Shown here piece after piece: positions 7,150 to 15,483 of a stretch of DNA of 47,858 nucleotides. Source of the stretch: Colwellia sp. E2M01. Its GTDB lineage: Bacteria; Pseudomonadota; Gammaproteobacteria; Enterobacterales; Alteromonadaceae. Positions within the stretch are counted from its first letter, which is position 1; each line of letters begins with the position of its first letter. The notes below the pieces were generated by a model, which saw only the letters and a program-made list of their open reading frames with translations, was not told the DNA's origin and did not search any database. Location: contig NZ_JAHKPR010000082.1 of the NCBI RefSeq assembly GCF_018860585.1, forward strand, positions 1 through 47,858, written 5' to 3'. The translations under genes and the position numbers were made by a program.

Positions 7150-7310
7150 AGATATCTAGGGTTCCGGTTTAACTAACTTGGTAACAAGTGAATTAAATGT
7201 CTGGACCGAGAGTTATCAACCTGGTCACTGTATTGTCAAAATACAGTTTGCATTTGCAAAGGGTTACACGGAGGGATAAAAGCCCGGGAGGTCGTTATTA
7301 ACCTCTTGTG
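7150..7310 (+). ncRNA. Guanidine-I riboswitch (ykkC class)
   Basis: The hallmark blocks of the ykkC/guanidine-I aptamer are present in order: ATCTAGGGTTCCG (from 7154), GTCTGGACCGAGAG (7199-7212), and ACACGGAGGGATAAAAGCCC followed by GGGAGGT (7266-7292). Guanidine binding normally turns on downstream genes, most often by preventing a terminator. Here GAGGT (7288-7292), part of the aptamer 3' end, can pair with ACCTC (7301-7305), a likely switching pairing. It precedes an importer and guanidine-degradation genes, the classic context for this class. Confidence 0.95.
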
Positions 7311-7326
7311 CTATTTATAATTTACT

Positions 7327-7353
7327 CCATTTGAAGCTGTATTTTTCAAATGG
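7327..7353 (+). other. 9-bp hairpin before the binding-protein gene
   Basis: CCATTTGAA (7327-7335) pairs perfectly with TTCAAATGG (7345-7353). It is not followed by a T-tract, so it is less likely to be a classical terminator and may be part of the expression platform or a leader stem. Confidence 0.45.
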
Positions 7354-7391
7354 AAAATGAACCTAACCTGTGTAACTTTTGGAGATGTCCC

Positions 7392-8435
7392 ATGAATAAA
7401 TTAAAACTACTACTTGTTTTAGCCGCTCTATTTACTTCTCAACAATCTTTTGCTGCAGAAACCAAAGACAAATTCTCTGTTTGTTGGTCTATCTACGTAG
7501 GTTGGATGCCTTGGGATTACGGCGATAGCTCTGGCATCATCAAAAAGTGGGCTGATAAATACGATATCGAAATTGATGTTGTACAGTTCAACGATTACAT
7601 CGAATCAATTAACCAATACACTGCCGGACAATTTGATGCCTGTACCATGACCAATATGGACGCATTAACCATTCCTGCAGCAAGTTTTGTTGATAGCACC
7701 GCCTTAATTGTGGGTGACTACTCAAACGGCAACGACGGTATTGTATTAAAAGACAAAAAAACCTTAAAAGATATTAAAGGCCAGCAAGTAAACCTTGTTG
7801 AGTTAAGTGTTTCACATTACTTTTTAGCCCGTGCTTTAGAAAGTGTTGGCATGACAGAGCGTGATATTAAAGTAGTTAACACCTCTGACGCTGATATCGT
7901 TGCTGCCTATTCAAGTAAAGATGTAACCGCTGTTGTTACTTGGAACCCTGCCCTTTCAGAAATTACTCCACAACCTAGCGCAACTGAAGTTTATGACTCA
8001 TCAAAAACACCAGGTGAAATTCTAGACCTAATGGTAGCTAATACTGAAACATTAAAAGCCAATCCTAATTTTGGTAAAGCTTTAGTGGGTGCTTGGTATG
8101 AAATTATGGAAAAAATGCAAGTAGACAGCAAAATCAGAACTGAAATGGCTGTAGCCTCAGGTACAGACTTAGCCGGTTACGACGCACAGCTTGCGACTAC
8201 TAAAATGTTTTACACTCCGAAAGATGCAGTAACTTTCACTGCAGATAAGCAACTAGCGAAAACCATGGAATATGTAGCTAAGTTCTCTTTTAAACACGGT
8301 TTATTAGGTGAAAGTGCACCGGACTTTGGCTTTATTGGTATAGAAACACCAGCAGGCATTGTGGGTGATAAAAACAACGTTCAACTACGTTTTGACACTT
8401 CTTACATGCAAATGGCATTAGACGGCAAGTTATAA
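7392..8435 (+). CDS. Guanidine ABC importer, substrate-binding protein
   Basis: A 347-residue periplasmic binding protein of the TauA/SsuA/NMT1-like group usually annotated 'putative urea ABC transporter substrate-binding protein'. I use ATG 7392, which has GGAG seven bases upstream and gives a clean signal peptide (MNKLKLLLVLAALFTSQQSFA, cut before AETK); the longer open frame from 7350 overlaps a leader hairpin. Recognisable features are an aromatic-rich N terminus (YVGWMPWDYGD), the segment FDACTMTNMDAL, and a C-terminal half ending in DTSYMQMALDGKL. Placed directly behind a guanidine-I riboswitch, it most likely binds guanidine for import; ligand not proven. Confidence 0.88.
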   Translation: MNKLKLLLVLAALFTSQQSFAAETKDKFSVCWSIYVGWMPWDYGDSSGIIKKWADKYDIEIDVVQFNDYIESINQYTAGQFDACTMTNMDALTIPAASFVDSTALIVGDYSNGNDGIVLKDKKTLKDIKGQQVNLVELSVSHYFLARALESVGMTERDIKVVNTSDADIVAAYSSKDVTAVVTWNPALSEITPQPSATEVYDSSKTPGEILDLMVANTETLKANPNFGKALVGAWYEIMEKMQVDSKIRTEMAVASGTDLAGYDAQLATTKMFYTPKDAVTFTADKQLAKTMEYVAKFSFKHGLLGESAPDFGFIGIETPAGIVGDKNNVQLRFDTSYMQMALDGKL

Positions 8436-8450
8436 GCTTAGCTATATCAA

Positions 8451-8490
8451 CCGTTATCATTTAAGTTGATATCCTCTTAAATGATAACGG
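8451..8490 (+). other. Strong intergenic hairpin in the operon
   Basis: A perfect 15-bp inverted repeat: CCGTTATCATTTAAG (8451-8465) and CTTAAATGATAACGG (8476-8490), with a 10-base loop. There is no T-run. Such stems after binding-protein genes commonly protect the upstream mRNA from 3' exonucleases and raise binding-protein levels over permease. Confidence 0.7.
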
Positions 8491-8516
8491 CCATTTAACC
8501 CAAAGTAGGCATCCAC

Positions 8517-9335
8517 ATGAAACGTCTTATGAATATCGAGCCTTCGCCAGCGTTGCGTGGGTTCCTAACACTTTTACCTTTTATCTTGGCGCTATTCGCA
8601 TATTCTATCGCTTCTGAAGCGCGATTGGCTGAAAACCCACACGATAAATTATTACCAAGTTTTACTCAGATTGTCGATGCGGTTGACCGTTATGCTTTTA
8701 CCGAAAACAAACGCACCGGTGAATATTTATTATGGCAAGACACGGGTGCAAGTTTATATCGCATAGGTTTAGGTATAACCATTAGTGCCATTATTGGTTT
8801 GTTTATTGGCTTATGTAACGGCCTATTACCTATAGTGAGATCAGGATTGTCACCTTTTATTACCATTATTTCACTTATTCCACCGATGGCAATTTTACCC
8901 ATTCTATTTATCACCTTTGGTTTAGACGAACTAGCTAAAGTAATGTTGATTATTATCGGTACCGCGCCGGTGATTATTCGCGATATGCAATCGCAAGTAA
9001 TGCAATTACCAAAAGAACAATTAATTAAAGCACAAACCTTAGGCGCTTCAACCTGGTTAGTTACCCTACGTGTTGTGTTACCACAAATAATGCCGCGCCT
9101 TTTAGCTTCAGTTCGTTTAACGCTAGGTGCTGCTTGGTTATTCCTTATTGCTGCAGAAGCTATTGCCGCGCAAGAAGGTTTAGGTTACCGCATATTTTTA
9201 GTTCGTCGTTATATGTCGATGGACGTTATTTTCCCGTACGTAATTTGGATCACCACACTGGCATTTGCCATGGATTTCAGCTTACGCAAAATATCTGAGG
9301 TTTGTTTCCCTTGGTACCATCAAGGAGCGAAATAA
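8517..9335 (+). CDS. Guanidine ABC importer, permease
   Basis: A 272-residue inner-membrane permease of the BPD_transp_1 family (SsuC/TauC-like). Several membrane segments are clear, for example residues 17-32 (LLPFILALFAYSIAS) and the block LSPFITIISLIPPMAILPIL. The EAA-loop that contacts the ATPase is visible as KAQTLGASTWLVTLRVVLPQ. It follows the binding-protein gene after a hairpin and its stop codon overlaps the ATPase start by one base, so the two are translationally coupled. Probable guanidine uptake, from operon context. Confidence 0.9.
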   Translation: MKRLMNIEPSPALRGFLTLLPFILALFAYSIASEARLAENPHDKLLPSFTQIVDAVDRYAFTENKRTGEYLLWQDTGASLYRIGLGITISAIIGLFIGLCNGLLPIVRSGLSPFITIISLIPPMAILPILFITFGLDELAKVMLIIIGTAPVIIRDMQSQVMQLPKEQLIKAQTLGASTWLVTLRVVLPQIMPRLLASVRLTLGAAWLFLIAAEAIAAQEGLGYRIFLVRRYMSMDVIFPYVIWITTLAFAMDFSLRKISEVCFPWYHQGAK

Positions 9336-10138
9336 TGAGCTTTTTAGAAATTAAAAATGTATGGAAATCATACGGCGATGCACAAATTTTAGAGCGTCTT
9401 AACTTAACCGTTGAACAAGGTGAATTTGTTTCTATGGTTGGCGCTTCTGGTTGTGGTAAATCAACCTTCTTAAATATGCTACTGGGTAAAGAAAACCAAA
9501 CCAAAGGCGAAATATTATTAGAAGGTAAACCGCTAATACAAGAGCCTGACGAAGAGCGCGGCATTGTATTTCAACGCTATTCGGTTTTTCCACATTTAAC
9601 AGTTTTACAAAATGTGATGATTGCTGACGAGTTTTCAGCAGCTAAACTATTAGGTTTTGTTTTTGGTAAGAAAAAAGCCGAGATAAAAGCGAAAGCAGAA
9701 GAGTTTATTGCTGCGGTAGGCTTAACTCCAGCCCTCAATAAATACCCACATGAATTATCAGGCGGTATGCAACAGCGTTTAGCCATTGCTCAAGCGTTAA
9801 TGAAAAAACCAAAAATATTATTACTTGATGAACCTTTTGGCGCGCTTGACCCAGGTATTCGCGCCGATATGCACGTGCTAATTCGTGATATTTGGAAAAA
9901 GAATAACTTAACCATTTTCATGGTAACCCACGATATTAAAGAAGGTTTTGAACTGGGTTCAAGAGTTTGGGTATTTGACAAATTACGTCACGATCCACAA
10001 GCACCTAATGCTTACGGTGCACAAGTAACTTACGACTTAGACATCGGCTCAGAAGGCAATAAATCTGATTCAAAAATGAAGATTGATGAACTCTCAGCTA
10101 CAAGCAGTAATCCAATCATGCAAGAGGAACAAGCATAA
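9335..10138 (+). CDS. Guanidine ABC importer, ATPase
   Basis: A 267-residue ABC ATPase of the SsuB/TauB group. Walker A is GASGCGKST, the signature is LSGGMQQRLAIAQ, Walker B is ILLLDEPFGALDP and the switch His is in VTHDIKEG. The start is ATG 9335 (AAGGAG upstream), overlapping the permease stop as TAATG; the longer frame from 9302 lies within the permease gene. A charged stretch after the Q-loop (FVFGKKKAEIKAK) and a C-terminal tail rich in Ser and Asp are extra to the core. Its stop overlaps the next start by one base. Confidence 0.92.
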   Translation: MSFLEIKNVWKSYGDAQILERLNLTVEQGEFVSMVGASGCGKSTFLNMLLGKENQTKGEILLEGKPLIQEPDEERGIVFQRYSVFPHLTVLQNVMIADEFSAAKLLGFVFGKKKAEIKAKAEEFIAAVGLTPALNKYPHELSGGMQQRLAIAQALMKKPKILLLDEPFGALDPGIRADMHVLIRDIWKKNNLTIFMVTHDIKEGFELGSRVWVFDKLRHDPQAPNAYGAQVTYDLDIGSEGNKSDSKMKIDELSATSSNPIMQEEQA

Positions 10139-10848
10139 TGATTTTATACAAAGACACATTGCCCGGCGGTAAACACTGGTCAATGCGCATGCGTCGCGGT
10201 ACCACATTAAAATTGGTTGACGTAACGGGCGGCGCCAATGTTGGCATGCTGTTTTACAACCCAGAAAACTTACTGGAACGTTACAACGCACCCGACACAT
10301 TAAAATGCCAACACACTTTTAAATTAACCAAAGGTCACTGTTTATATTCAGATATGGGACGCATTTTTTGCTCAATTGTAGACGACAGCTTTGGCTGGCA
10401 CGACACCCTTTGTGGTAACAGCCATGCTAAATCAATCACTAAACAATTTGGTAAACGTGATTATCAAAACAACCGTAACGACTGGCATCAAAATGGTAAC
10501 GACGCGTTATTAATTGAAGCAACCAAATACGGTTTAAACAAACAAGATTTAGCCGCAAACCTTAACTTATTTAGCAAAATAACGCCTGATGACGAAGGTA
10601 AATTAAGTTATCCCGCAGAGCAATCTAAAGCAGGTGACTTCATTGAACTGCGTTTTGAAATGGACACCTTAGTGTTATTTCATACGTGTCCGCACCCGTT
10701 AAACCCGGCAACCGAATATCCGTACAACGACGTTGAATATCAAATTCTTAAATCTGATGAAGTGAGTGATGATGATTTTTGTAAAAACAGTTGTGATGAA
10801 AACCAACGTGGTTTTGAAAATAACCGTTTGTATCACCTTGGTTTATAA
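10138..10848 (+). CDS. Carboxyguanidine deiminase subunit (DUF1989, first)
   Basis: A 236-residue DUF1989 protein, formerly 'urea carboxylase-associated protein 2'. It begins with a start overlapping the ATPase stop. Conserved features include a GGANVGMLFYNPENLLERYNA block and the Cys-containing SIVDDSFGWHDTLCG, equivalent to the metal/active-site region of the family; FHTCPHPLNP is a second conserved cluster. Two such proteins form the CgdAB complex that removes ammonia from carboxyguanidine to give allophanate (known from work that reassigned these 'urea' proteins). The two paralogues here are adjacent and upstream of the carboxylase, as expected. I do not assign A or B. Confidence 0.88.
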   Translation: MILYKDTLPGGKHWSMRMRRGTTLKLVDVTGGANVGMLFYNPENLLERYNAPDTLKCQHTFKLTKGHCLYSDMGRIFCSIVDDSFGWHDTLCGNSHAKSITKQFGKRDYQNNRNDWHQNGNDALLIEATKYGLNKQDLAANLNLFSKITPDDEGKLSYPAEQSKAGDFIELRFEMDTLVLFHTCPHPLNPATEYPYNDVEYQILKSDEVSDDDFCKNSCDENQRGFENNRLYHLGL

Positions 10849-10910
10849 AGAGTCTTATAAATAGTCTTATAAAACACAGTTAAAAACAGATTAAGAACAG
10901 GAGAAAATTC

Positions 10911-11549
10911 ATGATAGTAGAAAGTAAATTTACCGCCGAACAAGCCGTTTCAAGCGATACTGTAGATGCTGGCGATTACTATTTAAAAGTGGTTAAAAAA
11001 GGTCAAACCGTTCGTATTTTAGATATTGAAGGTAACCAAGCAGCTGATACCTTATTTTACAGCGCTGAAGATCCAGCAGAGCGTTATAGCGCAACCGACA
11101 CAGTACGTGAACAAGGCGCAGTGTATTTAACAACGGGCAGCGTATTAATGTCGAATGACTGTAACCCAATGCTAAAAATTGTCGCGGATACCTGTGGTCG
11201 ACACGACACTGTTGGTGGTGCTTGTGCAACAGAAAGTAACACAGTGCGTTACGCCTTAGAAAAAAAATGTATGCACGCATGTCGCGATAGTTGGTTATTA
11301 GCCATTGCTGAAAACCCAGAATTAGGTTTAACCAAACGTGATATTACCCACAACATCAACTTTTTTATGAACGTACCAGTAACTTCTGACGGCGGTTTAA
11401 GCTTTGCAGACGGTATTAGTGGTGCAGGTAAGTATGTTGAATTAGAAGCACTAATGGACACCATAATCTTAATTTCTAACTGCCCACAATTAAACAACCC
11501 ATGTAACGCTTACAACCCTACGCCGGTTGAAGTACTTATCTGGAACTAA
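10911..11549 (+). CDS. Carboxyguanidine deiminase subunit (DUF1989, second)
   Basis: A 212-residue DUF1989 paralogue, formerly 'urea carboxylase-associated protein 1'. It has [20 protein letters not shown], the Cys/His segment [19 protein letters not shown] and the C-terminal [18 protein letters not shown], which match the conserved positions of the first paralogue. AGGAG lies seven bases before the ATG. Expected to form a complex with the product of 10138-10848 and act on the carboxylase product. The 62-base gap before it contains a short duplicated AGTCTTATAAA, and the gap after it holds a putative second riboswitch. Confidence 0.88.
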   Translation: MIVESKFTAEQAVSSDTVDAGDYYLKVVKKGQTVRILDIEGNQAADTLFYSAEDPAERYSATDTVREQGAVYLTTGSVLMSNDCNPMLKIVADTCGRHDTVGGACATESNTVRYALEKKCMHACRDSWLLAIAENPELGLTKRDITHNINFFMNVPVTSDGGLSFADGISGAGKYVELEALMDTIILISNCPQLNNPCNAYNPTPVEVLIWN

Positions 11550-11592
11550 GCTATTTGTAAAATGAATATAAGCACATAAATAGCAATATCAT

Positions 11593-11678
11593 TGAGGACG
11601 ACCTCAGTGTAAAGAAATCAACCTAAGCAAAGTAATTATAACGCTAAGCGATTTCATCTGTTTGAACCGGGACGACCC
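11593..11678 (+). ncRNA. Candidate guanidine-II riboswitch (mini-ykkC)
   Basis: Two hairpins with ACGA tetraloops: TGAGG-ACGA-CCTCA (11593-11606) and GGG-ACGA-CCC (11669-11678). Paired hairpins with ACGR loops closed by G-rich 5' and C-rich 3' strands define the guanidine-II (mini-ykkC) class, which usually controls access to a ribosome-binding site. The gene that follows is the guanidine carboxylase, 31 bases after the second hairpin. The 62-base linker is longer than typical, which lowers confidence. Confidence 0.65.
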
Positions 11679-11709
11679 ATTTTAAACATTTAATAAACGA
11701 GTAAAAATT

Positions 11710-14700
11710 ATGCCGACTTCTACGATTACCACAACACAATCTACCCAAAAGATGTTTACCAAAGTATTAATTGCTAACCGTGGCGCTATTGCCTGTCGTA
11801 TTATTCGCACCTTAAAACGCTTAGGCATTGCCAGCGTTGCCGTTTATTCAGAAGCCGATCGCGAATCTCTGCATGTATCACAAGCAGATGAAGCCTACAG
11901 TTTAGGCGAAGGTGCAGCCAGCACTACCTATCTTGATCAAGACCAAATTATTGCCATTGCCGAAAAAACAGGCGCGCAAGCTATTCACCCTGGCTATGGT
12001 TTTTTAAGTGAAAATGCCGATTTTTCAGAGCGATTAGCGCAAGCAGGCATCACCTTTATTGGCCCACGCCCACAACAAATGATCGGTTTTGGTTTAAAGC
12101 ATGAAGCGCGTGACTTAGCCGAAGCGGCAGGCGTGCCAAACGTTCCGGGTACTGGCTTATTAGCCGATTTAGACGAAGTTATTACAGCCGCCAATAACAT
12201 TGGTTTTCCTATTATGCTTAAAAGTACTGCCGGTGGCGGTGGTATTGGTATGCAACGTTGTGACTCACAATCAGAGCTTGAAAAAGCCTTTATCAATGTT
12301 AAACATTTAGGCGCACAAAACTTCTCAAACGACGGTGTATTCTTAGAAAAATTTGTCGAAAAAGCCCGTCATATTGAAGTACAAGTTATTGCCAACGGCG
12401 CAGGCGAAGTAGTTACTTTAGGCGAACGTGATTGTTCAAGCCAACGCCGTAACCAAAAAGTCGTTGAAGAAACACCCGCACCAAACTTACCTGATGCCAC
12501 ACGCCAAGCCATGTTAGCCACCGCTAAATCATTAATGGCATCAATTAATTACTTAAACGCAGGTACGGTTGAGTTTATTTACGATCACGACAGCGACAAG
12601 TTTTACTTTTTAGAAGTAAACACTCGCTTACAAGTAGAACACGGTGTAACTGAACTTTGTTACGGTGTTGATTTAGTAGAGTGGATGTTAAAAGTTGCCG
12701 CTAACTATAGCGAAGAAGCTGGAACGCTTACAGGATTAGACCTAAGTGAAATTGCTAATTTAAAACCAAAAGGTCATGCTATTCAAGCCCGTGTCTACGC
12801 GGAAAACCCAGTGAAAAACTTCCAACCATCTGCTGGTTTATTAACGCAAGTAGAATGGGCAAATGATAACAACACTGATGACGGTTCAACAGATACTGTC
12901 CGTATTGATCATTGGTTAGAATCTGGCTTAACCGTATCACCATTTTTCGATCCTATGCTTGCCAAAGTGATGGTGCATTGTGATGACCGTGCAAGTGCTA
13001 TTAGCAAGTTAGATAACGTATTAGCTGAATCTAGCTTATACGGCATCACCACGAACATGGATTACGTTCGTCAAATCTTACAGTCAGAGATTTTCCAACA
13101 AGGTAAAATGTTTACCCGTAGCTTAAATGACTTTGTTGCTGAATATACAGGCTTTGAAGTATTGAAAGCCGGCACCATGACCTCAGTGCAAGACTACCCT
13201 GCCCGTGGCGGTTACTGGAACATAGGTGTGCCGCCATCAGGTCCATTTGATTCGTACTCTTTTTGTATCGCCAATAGTTTACTAAATAATGACGCCGATG
13301 CCGCAGGGTTAGAGATCACTATTCAAGGCCCGAGCTTACAATTTTACAGCGACACACAAGTGGTTGTTACAGGGGCAGAAATTGACGTTTGGCTTGACGA
13401 TGAAGCACAAGCTAATAACCAAATTATTACGATTAAAGCCGGTCAAATTTTAAAAACAGGTAACGTGAAAAAAGATGGTGCCCGTGCGTATATTGCCTTT
13501 GCTGGTGGTATTCAATGTCCTGATTATTTAGGCAGTAAAAGTACCTTTACGCTAGGTCAATTTGGTGGTCATTGTGGTCGTGCTTTACGTACCGGTGACT
13601 TCTTAAAATTAACTGAGCTCACATTGTCAGAACAAGCTCTACAAACTGCGCCAGCTGAAATACCAGCGCAAGTGATCACGCCAGTCACTGACACTTGGAC
13701 ATTACGCGTAATGTATGGTCCACATGGTGCGCCAGATTTTTTCACACCAAGCGATATTGAAACCATTCAATCGCATCAGTGGAAAATTCATTACAACTCA
13801 AGCCGTACCGGTATTCGTTTAATTGGTCCTAAACCAGACTGGGCACGTGAAACGGGTGGTGAAGCAGGTTTGCACCCATCAAACATTCATGACAATGCTT
13901 ATGCTTTTGGTACTGTCGATTTCACTGGTGATATGCCAGTAATTTTAGGCCCAGACGGCCCAAGTTTAGGCGGTTTTGTTTGTCCTTTTACCGTGATCAG
14001 TGCTGACTTATGGAAACTAGGTCAATTAAAAGCCGGTGACACTGTTCAGTTTGAAGTAGTTGATTTACCTAACGCCAACATCATCGAGCAAGCACAACTT
14101 AAACAAATTGCTGAGCTTTGTGTTCAAACACCAGAATACCAAACCGCTGATGCTATCACGCCAATTATTGATGAATTAATCACTAACGACGGCGAGCCTG
14201 ACGTTATCTTCCGTCAAGCGGGTGATAAATTTTTATTAGTTGAATACGGTGAGTTAATTTTAGATTTAACCTTACGTGCCCGCGTGCAAGCGTTATTTGA
14301 AGCGGTTGGCAAAGCCAATATTAAAGGTGTTTTAGAATTAACACCGGGTATTCGCTCATTACAAGTGCACTTTGACAGCTTAACGCTACCAGTTGCTGAT
14401 TTAATCGCGCAGTTAAAAACCATTGATATTGCCCTTGGCGATACCAGCCAATTAAGCTTTGAATCTCGCGTGGTGCATTTACCACTAAGTTGGGACGATG
14501 AAGCGTGTCAAAAAGCCATTGAAAAATACATTCAATCAGTACGTAAAGACGCGCCTTGGTGTCCATCAAACTTAGAGTTTATTCGTCGTATTAACGGTTT
14601 AGGCGATATTGAAGAGGTGAAGAAAATCGTCTTCGATGCCAATTACTTAGTACTTGGTTTAGGTGATGTTTACTTAGGCGCGCCAGTGGCCACACCGCTT

Positions 14701-15405
14701 GATCAGTGTCATCGCTTAGTCACCACTAAATACAATCCTGCCCGTACATGGACAGCTGAAAACTCAGTAGGTATTGGTGGTGCATACATGTGTATTTACG
14801 GTATGGAAGGCCCAGGTGGTTATCAGTTTGTGGGTCGTACCGTACAAATGTGGAATCGTTACCGTAAAAATGAGGTATTCGCTCAACCGTGGTTATTACG
14901 TTTGTTTGATCAAATTAAATTCTACCCAGTAAGTAACGAAGAATTAGCGCAATTTCGTGAAGACTTCCCACTAGGTAACTGGCAACCAAAAATTGAAAAG
15001 AGCGTGGTTTCAATGCCAGAGCTTAATGAGCAATGGGCAAAACGTGAAGCCGACATTAAAGCTTTCAACGCCAAGCGTGAAGCGGCTTTTGCGAACGAAA
15101 TGGCTGACTGGAAAGCCAATGGTCAACTTAATTATCAATTTGAAGAGCAAGACAACGACGACAGTGAAGCCATTGAGTTAGCGCCAAACCAATATTTAGT
15201 GGAATCAACCGCTGCAGGTAGCGTGTGGCAAATTAACGTTAAAGAAGGTCAAAGTGTTGCAACAGGTGATTCACTCGTGGTGTTGGAGTCAATGAAAATG
15301 GAAATTGACATTACCGCTTTTGAAGATGCAAAAGTGGCAAAAGTGTTAGCGAAAGAAGGACAGCAAGTTGACGCAGGACAAGCGCTATTAGTCATTGAAG
15401 TTTAA
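11710..15405 (+). CDS. Guanidine carboxylase (urea carboxylase family)
   Basis: A 1231-residue biotin-dependent carboxylase. In order: an N-terminal biotin carboxylase/ATP-grasp domain (about 15-475; MFTKVLIANRGAIACRI, GGGGIGMQ, LEVNTRLQVEHGVTE), a two-part carboxyltransferase of the KipI/KipA type (about 485-1130; VQDYPARGGYWNIGVPPSGP), and a C-terminal biotin domain with VLESMKMEI, biotinylated Lys1196. Urea and guanidine carboxylases are close relatives; a guanidine-I leader, DUF1989 genes and a likely guanidine-II element make guanidine the likely substrate. It uses ATP and bicarbonate to form carboxyguanidine. ATG 11710 was chosen over ATG 11752 because GAG lies upstream; both are possible. 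Confidence 0.9.
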   Translation: MPTSTITTTQSTQKMFTKVLIANRGAIACRIIRTLKRLGIASVAVYSEADRESLHVSQADEAYSLGEGAASTTYLDQDQIIAIAEKTGAQAIHPGYGFLSENADFSERLAQAGITFIGPRPQQMIGFGLKHEARDLAEAAGVPNVPGTGLLADLDEVITAANNIGFPIMLKSTAGGGGIGMQRCDSQSELEKAFINVKHLGAQNFSNDGVFLEKFVEKARHIEVQVIANGAGEVVTLGERDCSSQRRNQKVVEETPAPNLPDATRQAMLATAKSLMASINYLNAGTVEFIYDHDSDKFYFLEVNTRLQVEHGVTELCYGVDLVEWMLKVAANYSEEAGTLTGLDLSEIANLKPKGHAIQARVYAENPVKNFQPSAGLLTQVEWANDNNTDDGSTDTVRIDHWLESGLTVSPFFDPMLAKVMVHCDDRASAISKLDNVLAESSLYGITTNMDYVRQILQSEIFQQGKMFTRSLNDFVAEYTGFEVLKAGTMTSVQDYPARGGYWNIGVPPSGPFDSYSFCIANSLLNNDADAAGLEITIQGPSLQFYSDTQVVVTGAEIDVWLDDEAQANNQIITIKAGQILKTGNVKKDGARAYIAFAGGIQCPDYLGSKSTFTLGQFGGHCGRALRTGDFLKLTELTLSEQALQTAPAEIPAQVITPVTDTWTLRVMYGPHGAPDFFTPSDIETIQSHQWKIHYNSSRTGIRLIGPKPDWARETGGEAGLHPSNIHDNAYAFGTVDFTGDMPVILGPDGPSLGGFVCPFTVISADLWKLGQLKAGDTVQFEVVDLPNANIIEQAQLKQIAELCVQTPEYQTADAITPIIDELITNDGEPDVIFRQAGDKFLLVEYGELILDLTLRARVQALFEAVGKANIKGVLELTPGIRSLQVHFDSLTLPVADLIAQLKTIDIALGDTSQLSFESRVVHLPLSWDDEACQKAIEKYIQSVRKDAPWCPSNLEFIRRINGLGDIEEVKKIVFDANYLVLGLGDVYLGAPVATPLDQCHRLVTTKYNPARTWTAENSVGIGGAYMCIYGMEGPGGYQFVGRTVQMWNRYRKNEVFAQPWLLRLFDQIKFYPVSNEELAQFREDFPLGNWQPKIEKSVVSMPELNEQWAKREADIKAFNAKREAAFANEMADWKANGQLNYQFEEQDNDDSEAIELAPNQYLVESTAAGSVWQINVKEGQSVATGDSLVVLESMKMEIDITAFEDAKVAKVLAKEGQQVDAGQALLVIEV

Positions 15406-15424
15406 CCACATAAAAGCACCTAGA

Positions 15425-15446
15425 GCCTAGGCTTTAGGTACTAGGC
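15425..15446 (+). other. Small intergenic hairpin
   Basis: GCCTAG (15425-15430) and CTAGGC (15441-15446) flank a 10-base loop in the 78-base gap between the carboxylase and allophanate hydrolase genes. No ACGR loop, so not another guanidine-II hairpin. Confidence 0.35.
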
Positions 15447-15483
15447 CAGTAATAAACAGATTAGAAAAATTAAGGAATTAACC

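Noticed and set aside
10851..10873. Regulatory repeat AGTCTTATAAA twice between the deiminase and next gene
   Set aside because: Only 11 bp and no hairpin or known motif; likely chance or slippage.
11994..12296. Minus-strand frames within the carboxylase and other large genes
   Set aside because: They lie opposite well-supported genes, lack ribosome-binding sites and family motifs.
15420..15450. Another guanidine-II hairpin before allophanate hydrolase
   Set aside because: The hairpin there has no ACGR loop.
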